Positions 59,005 to 64,000 of a stretch of 64,000 nt of DNA are shown here, in pieces (within the stretch, counting starts at the first letter, position 1; each line of letters opens with the position of its first letter). This DNA is from Ciona savignyi. Taxonomy: Eukaryota; Chordata; Ascidiacea; Phlebobranchia; Cionidae. The DNA lies in NCBI GenBank assembly GCA_000149265.1, contig CH000786.1, positions 1,003,728-1,067,727 on the forward strand. The letters run 5' to 3'. The notes under the pieces were generated by a model, which saw nothing but the letters and a program-made list of their open reading frames with translations, ran no database searches and was not told where the DNA came from. Position numbers and translations under genes: made by a program.

Positions 59005-59986
59005 CTTTGAAGTGATATCACACTGAAGATACAAGGGGACTGTTACTGAATATATGCACTCGCGTTTCCTCTTCAACGATGGGAAGTTATTGGATATCTT
59101 CCGCTGAATATACGCCGATAACCCATTAAGCTATTTTCGTTTGATGAGCATTATAACTTCCCGTTTAGTTTTAGTACAGCCCGGCAAAAACAACCCCGTC
59201 TTTTCTACTAACTGTTGCAACATTTGGGAGACTGTCTTCACTTCGAAGCAAAACTTATCAAGAATTTCCCTTTTAATAAGTTTCAAAACTTCCTATTTAG
59301 CAATTATGTAGCTTAGCGAAAAGCATCCACTCATTTTCTACTAACGTACCAAGCAGTTGAGTTAGTGTCTCCAGTTAGAAGGGGTACCGCGTTGTTTATA
59401 AAATAAAGGATTTGTCATATACCGACATAATTGGCTGCTAGCGAAGTCGTTCCAAGAAAAATCCAAGGAACAAAAGAAATCGCTAAATGACGAACGACGG
59501 TCTAAATTCACGAGGCAATTAACGCGACCTGGAAAATCGTCTAAATCCAGCGCGCAATTATTATCTATTGTTTCGACAATGCTTTTTTCCTCGGTTGCAA
59601 ATCGCGTATAAAAGACCCCATTTCATCATAGAAACACAGACACAAGTTGTCTAGGCTTACAACACTGTTTCCAAATCCACAGTCTGTATAGCCTATAGGC
59701 TCTGGTGCTCTCGAGGGCGGGAATACGCTTAACGTACCCTACAGCCCGTTCCATTAATAAAACTACGTAGTCGGTTATGCTTATGTATTATTGTAATTGT
59801 ACCGTTGCGTTATCGGAGTGAAATGTTAATAATAAAGCAAACCCGCTACTCGTCTACCGTATAAAGTCTAATAAATTAATGTATATTATATAAGCAGCCG
59901 CTATAGATTTATATAATGTAAGACAAATAAAGCATAGATAGAGGAGGCTAGTATAATAAAATAGTTTGTTGTTGACATAATAAATT

Positions 59987-60266
59987 TAGGATAGGATAGG
60001 ATATTCATGTTTATCCCCGTGAATGGTAAAACCAAGGGGGTTGACACACGGACAGTCGTCAGATCACCCCGCGCCCACCGTCGGGTTGCCGGAGCTATTG
60101 CAGTGTGTTGTGTATGATTCACACGTTCCATCAATCTAGTAGAACCCATTATTTCGCTGGAATCAGGCAATTTCCGAAAAGTGCCTTGCCCAAGGACACA
60201 ACCGACTATCTAGCGACCAGTTCAGAACCTGCAAACTTTTGACTAAACCGCCAGACTAACCGGTAT
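59987..60266 (-). mobile_element. SINE family A
   Basis: Counterpart of 55611-55883 in the second 4.4-kb unit. Confidence 0.85.
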
Positions 60267-60730
60267 TAATTTGTATATACTGTCGTGCTTTCATGAACAA
60301 AAACACAACCAGCAGAATGACCTAACGTAATAAAATCAAGAAGTTTCAGTGCGATCTTTGTATCTAGTCCATATCAGAAATTAATATAAGTTTGGCACCG
60401 ACCATTGCAACAAGAAAGAAAGCCTAAGGTGAACTTTTGGCTGAGCGACGAGAAGCCAAATGCACCTGCTAAAACCACAAACAGTTAACCTCGACCACGC
60501 AAAAAAATAAAATCAGTGGTGCTATAAGTATACTAATTGGTCTTCAGTGCTATTAAAACGATCTTGTTTCTACATACACAACTCGGAGTGCAATATTATA
60601 AAAATACCATGAAACTGTGCTTTGCAGTATGTAACTTGTATTAAGCAAATAATTGCGAGCAACTTTTGTTACTTGCAATGCGGGTGCAATTATTGTTGGG
60701 TGGTGGATTCGCTTTCACCATCGCTTGCCA

Positions 60731-60985
60731 TCAATTCTCCGAGCTGAGCCATATCTGTCTTCGGTTGGCATCTTCAATTTCCTCGGTTTCTCTAAAATAA
60801 AAACAAAAAATAATTTAAATTGAAATGATTTTACCTGGTTTCAACTCTTACACTTCTGCGTTCGAACTGCGATATTGGACATGTCGTCGGCGGGTTGAAG
60901 CGCGACGTCGTCGGGCCGCAGTATCCCCTTTACTAGCAAAGCAGATGAGCACAAGAAGAAGAACGACCAGTAGTTTGCGATCCAT
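60731..60985 (-). CDS. Family 2 gene 6: Arg-rich secreted peptide precursor
   Basis: Exons 60852-60985 (44 codons + 2 nt) and 60731-60791, 64 residues. Core RRRRASTRRRHVQYRSSNAE. The tail has the shared frameshift and ends QIWLSSEN. TATA-like element at about 61030-61036. The downstream flank (61.1-62.2 kb) matches that of gene 1. Confidence 0.7.
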
Positions 60986-61559
60986 CTTTGAAGTGATATC
61001 ACACTGTAGATACAAGGGGAGTGTTACTGAATATATGCACTCGCGTTTCCTCTCCAACGATGGGAAGTTATTGGATATCTTCCGCTGAATATATACGCCA
61101 ATAACCCATTAAGCTATTATGGTTTGATGAGCCTTAAAACTTCCCAAGTACTCCGTAATTTTCTACTAACTGTTGCAACATTTGGGAGACTGTCTTCAGT
61201 TCAAAGCGCAACTTATCAAGAACTTCTCTTTTGATAAGTTTTAAAATTGCCTCTTCAGCAATTGTGTAGCTCAGCAAAAGCATCCACTCATTTCTACTAA
61301 CGAGCCAAGCAGTTAGTTAAGTGTCGCCATTGAGAAGGCAAACTCATAAAGCACTTTACGTCTAATCAGTTTCCTTCTTGGCTATATCCAGTGGCGTATT
61401 TCGGAGGGGGCTTGTTGTTGAACCTAATGTACATTTTCACCTCTGTTATTCGCGTTATTTTATTTAAGTTTATTAAGCAACCCTTGTCGATCTGTAACAA
61501 ACTTAAATCGCGAACAAAAAACATTATTAATGCGTATCACATTAAAAAAAGGCAAATGT

Positions 61560-62185
61560 TTTTCAACAAGCAAATTCGGCTTACGAAAAACAGTAATTGC
61601 TCCTGATCTCATCAGAGAGGGTATAGAGAAACAGCTGCTGGACATTCTATCAACCTCCGGTGTGGATACTTCTTTTATGGTGGCACAGTGATATGATTGT
61701 TCTAAGCGACGTCAGGGCAATACAATGTCGTACAGTAACGGTTATCTACTGTAGATTTAAACGTAGCTCTATCGCCTGTATACAGAACTACATTGAATCT
61801 CTGCAACAAATTAGTACACTGATTTAACACACTGTCACAGCCCTATCATTGCAATCTCTTCGTTTGAAGGCATCAAATCCGCTGTTAAACAATTAAATTG
61901 TTTTTTCCTCTGTGACGAAGACGCAGTGGCGGTTGAATACTTGCGTTGGCTAACGTATTGGCAACGGGAACGGCAAAATTCTCCAGATCGATCCGTTGAG
62001 GTCTTACCCGGAGTCAAGCAAGCTTTAAAACTTTCCCGAGATTTCGATTCTGTTCAAATATTTGCCACATTTCCTGCGAAAACAGCTATTAAACGGGTTG
62101 TTTAAGAGTCTGAATTTCCTTTAAAACTTTACTTGGGTTCCACAATGGGCCGAAACTTCGGGTTAAAAGACCCTTGCTTTATTTA
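61560..62185 (+). pseudogene. hAT-type transposase fossil, copy 2
   Basis: Open from 61815 to 62105 without an ATG. Reads 'FEGIKSAVKQLNCFFLCDED', 'YLRWLTYWQRER' and 'SVQIFATFPAKTAIKR'; the dimerisation part after this is broken by small insertions. Differences from copy 1 are mostly conservative (I/V, A/S, F/L), which fits descent from a real coding sequence. Confidence 0.6.
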
Positions 62186-62208
62186 CATACACATCTTTAC
62201 ATATTTAC

Positions 62209-62447
62209 ATGCGAAACTGGTCGCTAGCTAGTCGGTTGTGTCATTGAGCAGGCACTTTGCGGACTTTGCCTGAACCCAGGGGATTAGTGCTGGGTTTTAC
62301 CAAATTAAAGGAACGTGTCTATTATATACAACATACTACAATAGCTCCGGTAACCCTATGGTGGGCGTGAGGTGATCCGACGATTGCCCGTGTGTCAAAC
62401 CCCTTGGTTTTCCCATCCACGGGGATAAACATGAATATCATATCCAT
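62209..62447 (+). mobile_element. SINE family A
   Basis: Begins inside the head at 'gcgaaactggtcgctagcta' and ends 'gggataaacatgaatatc'. Confidence 0.85.
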
Positions 62448-62504
62448 ATAAATTTTATATCCTATAGCAAGATTGGTGTGTTAGTTCAGGGACCCACTCG
62501 TTAC

Positions 62505-62650
62505 ATGGATAACTCAAAAAGGCTTTTTGGGGGAAATGCCGTTTTGGTTTTTCCAGGAAAATTCCCCTAGATTTATCAATCAAAATTTTGGTTTCTGCAT
62601 ATCTAAAGTTTTATTGCGATTTAAATACACCTACTGGTAGATGTCAGGGC
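62505..62650 (-). repeat. Lone satellite unit, reverse orientation
   Basis: Reverse complement of part of the 335-bp satellite: 'ggtttctgcatatcta', 'aaagttttattgcgatt' and a decayed palindrome (ggaaaattcccct). Confidence 0.7.
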
Positions 62651-62822
62651 GGCATACAAAACAATATATATGTGACCTTTTTACCAAAAATGACCCATAA
62701 TAAGCGTCCCGTTGTGCACCTTTTATTGTCTTCCTCGAAACGTGGAATACCTACGCCATGGCAACTTGCACGGACCTTCTTCACCAACTACGAATACTAA
62801 GCCTACTCAAAAGTGTATTTAT

Positions 62823-63116
62823 AGGACAGGATAGGATATTCATGTTTATTCCCGGGAATGGAAAAACCAAGGGGGTTAACACACGGACAATCGTCAGACC
62901 ACCTCGCGCCCACCGTTGGGTTACCGGAGCTATTTCAGTGTGTTGTGAATGATAGACACATTCCTTCAATTTGGTAGAACCAATTAATCCGCTGGATTCA
63001 GGAATGTCCGTTAAGTGCCTTGCCCAAGGACACAACCGACTCGCTAGCGACCAATTTTAAACCTTCAACCTGTCGGTTGAAAGGCGTCGCACTAAACCGC
63101 CAGACTAACCGGTCGG
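62823..63116 (-). mobile_element. SINE family A, full length
   Basis: Minus orientation, from 'ggatattcatgtttattccc' to the tRNA-like head ending 'ccgccagactaaccggtcgg'. Confidence 0.85.
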
Positions 63117-64000
63117 ATTAAGATCTACATTGCAACTTTGGTTTGGATTAAGATCACCAACTCTGGTTTAACGCAAAATTTTGGTTGCCTTGTGATAAAC
63201 CGATGTTGATTATATCTAATATTTGCATAAGTTTTTACCTTTTAAAAGTCTAATTTGTCGGCATATCTTATGCCGATTATGACTTATTTAGTTGCAAAAC
63301 GCAAAACTGTAGAACACAATTTTGCCGAAAAAACTTTTACATCCAGTAAGTAAACGCGGCGAATATTCCCACACGACCGAAAGTACTACCGTTACCGAAA
63401 TCACGGTTTATCAGCAGTTCTCCAAACTCCAAGGTTGGAACACAGGGTTAGAGCGGAAGTAATGGGATTTATACAATTTTGGGTGGATGTTTTGACGTGT
63501 AGAATGTTTACACTTCGCACCAATCGTTGGATCAAATGCTTATGACCTGGTTTTGCTCGTTGCAGCTACTTTGGGAAATATGTAAAACGTGTTAGTTAGC
63601 CTGCTAACTTATTGTCTTTCTCCTCTGCCCCCAATGTTTATATTCAAGATGATTTTGCTGCTAAAAGCTCTGTCCGTCGTATATTTGTAAAAGTAGGGGT
63701 ACAATACTACAAGAATAACTCATCATTTGTTATTAAACTAGATTTAATTCTTAAAAAATATTTGACTTAGATTTAAAACCTAATAGGTCATCCTGTAATT
63801 CAATTTATTTTATTTTGAACAATAACATACATTTAATGGGGTCTGATGAATACATAAACTAGTACAACAGTAAGCAAATCAATACTTAATTGAATGGCCT
63901 GAATAACTTCTGTGGTTAGACTGGTTACCTGAAGTTTTGAAATCGTATAACAATAAAAGATGGGAAACTGCTTACTAAAACTAAAGAAACTGATTCTAAC
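63117..64000. other. Right end, no gene recognised
   Basis: Holds a short inverted repeat (cggcatatcttatgccg at about 63259-63275) and AT-rich DNA. No splice-paired coding segment seen. Confidence 0.5.

Noticed and set aside
62781-63035. Open frames such as PWARHLTDIP...TQRWARGGL here and at 59901, 51202, 32973, 14322 and 4701
   Set aside because: Translations of the SINE family A sequence.

Overview
The window is AT-rich animal DNA with short spliced introns, many tRNA-derived SINE copies, small MITE-like insertions and two clusters of tiny secreted-peptide genes. Together these suggest a tunicate close to Ciona. That is an inference from gene style and repeats, since no search was possible. 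Two 100-base N runs (28202-28301 and 43291-43390) show it is a scaffolded assembly.

Region 1 (2656-18330, minus strand) holds most of a modular extracellular protein gene. I could trace 11 exons whose reading phases all agree: a signal peptide exon, a Cys-containing N-terminal module, Ig-like/HYR-like repeats, one EGF-like exon with phases 1-1, and a ZP-N-like exon leading into the start of ZP-C. The 3' end lies beyond the left edge or was not found. The introns and the first 2.6 kb are full of SINE fragments.

Region 2 (18.4-28.9 kb) is mostly intergenic. It contains a two-exon, 107-residue single-pass membrane protein gene (24769-25614) and a roughly 335-bp satellite built around the palindrome ccaggggaattcccctgg.

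Region 3 (28.9-51.3 kb) is a segmentally duplicated array of seven copies of one gene family (family 1). Each encodes a signal peptide ending in SDA, a Trp-flanked poly-arginine core (for example WRRRRRIRRRRRWAW) and an acidic tail carried on a separate exon. Two copies are on the minus strand and five on the plus strand. The last is frameshifted, and one other has lost its promoter and first exon.

Region 4 (33.9 kb and 52.1-61.0 kb, minus strand) is a second family (family 2) of six copies. It has an unrelated signal peptide (start MDRKLLVV), Arg-rich blocks and an acidic tail on exon 2. It is arranged in 4.4-kb tandem units together with an unknown 114-residue ORF. In five of the six copies the acidic exon carries a shared frameshift.

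Both families have the layout of tunicate antimicrobial-peptide precursors: signal peptide, cationic core, anionic pro-tail. The likeliest reading is an expanding and decaying innate-immunity peptide locus, assembled by duplication of an ancestral block [family 1 minus / family 1 plus / SINE / family 2 / hAT transposase fossil]. Function is inferred from architecture only. The right end (62.2-64 kb) holds SINEs and a lone satellite copy.
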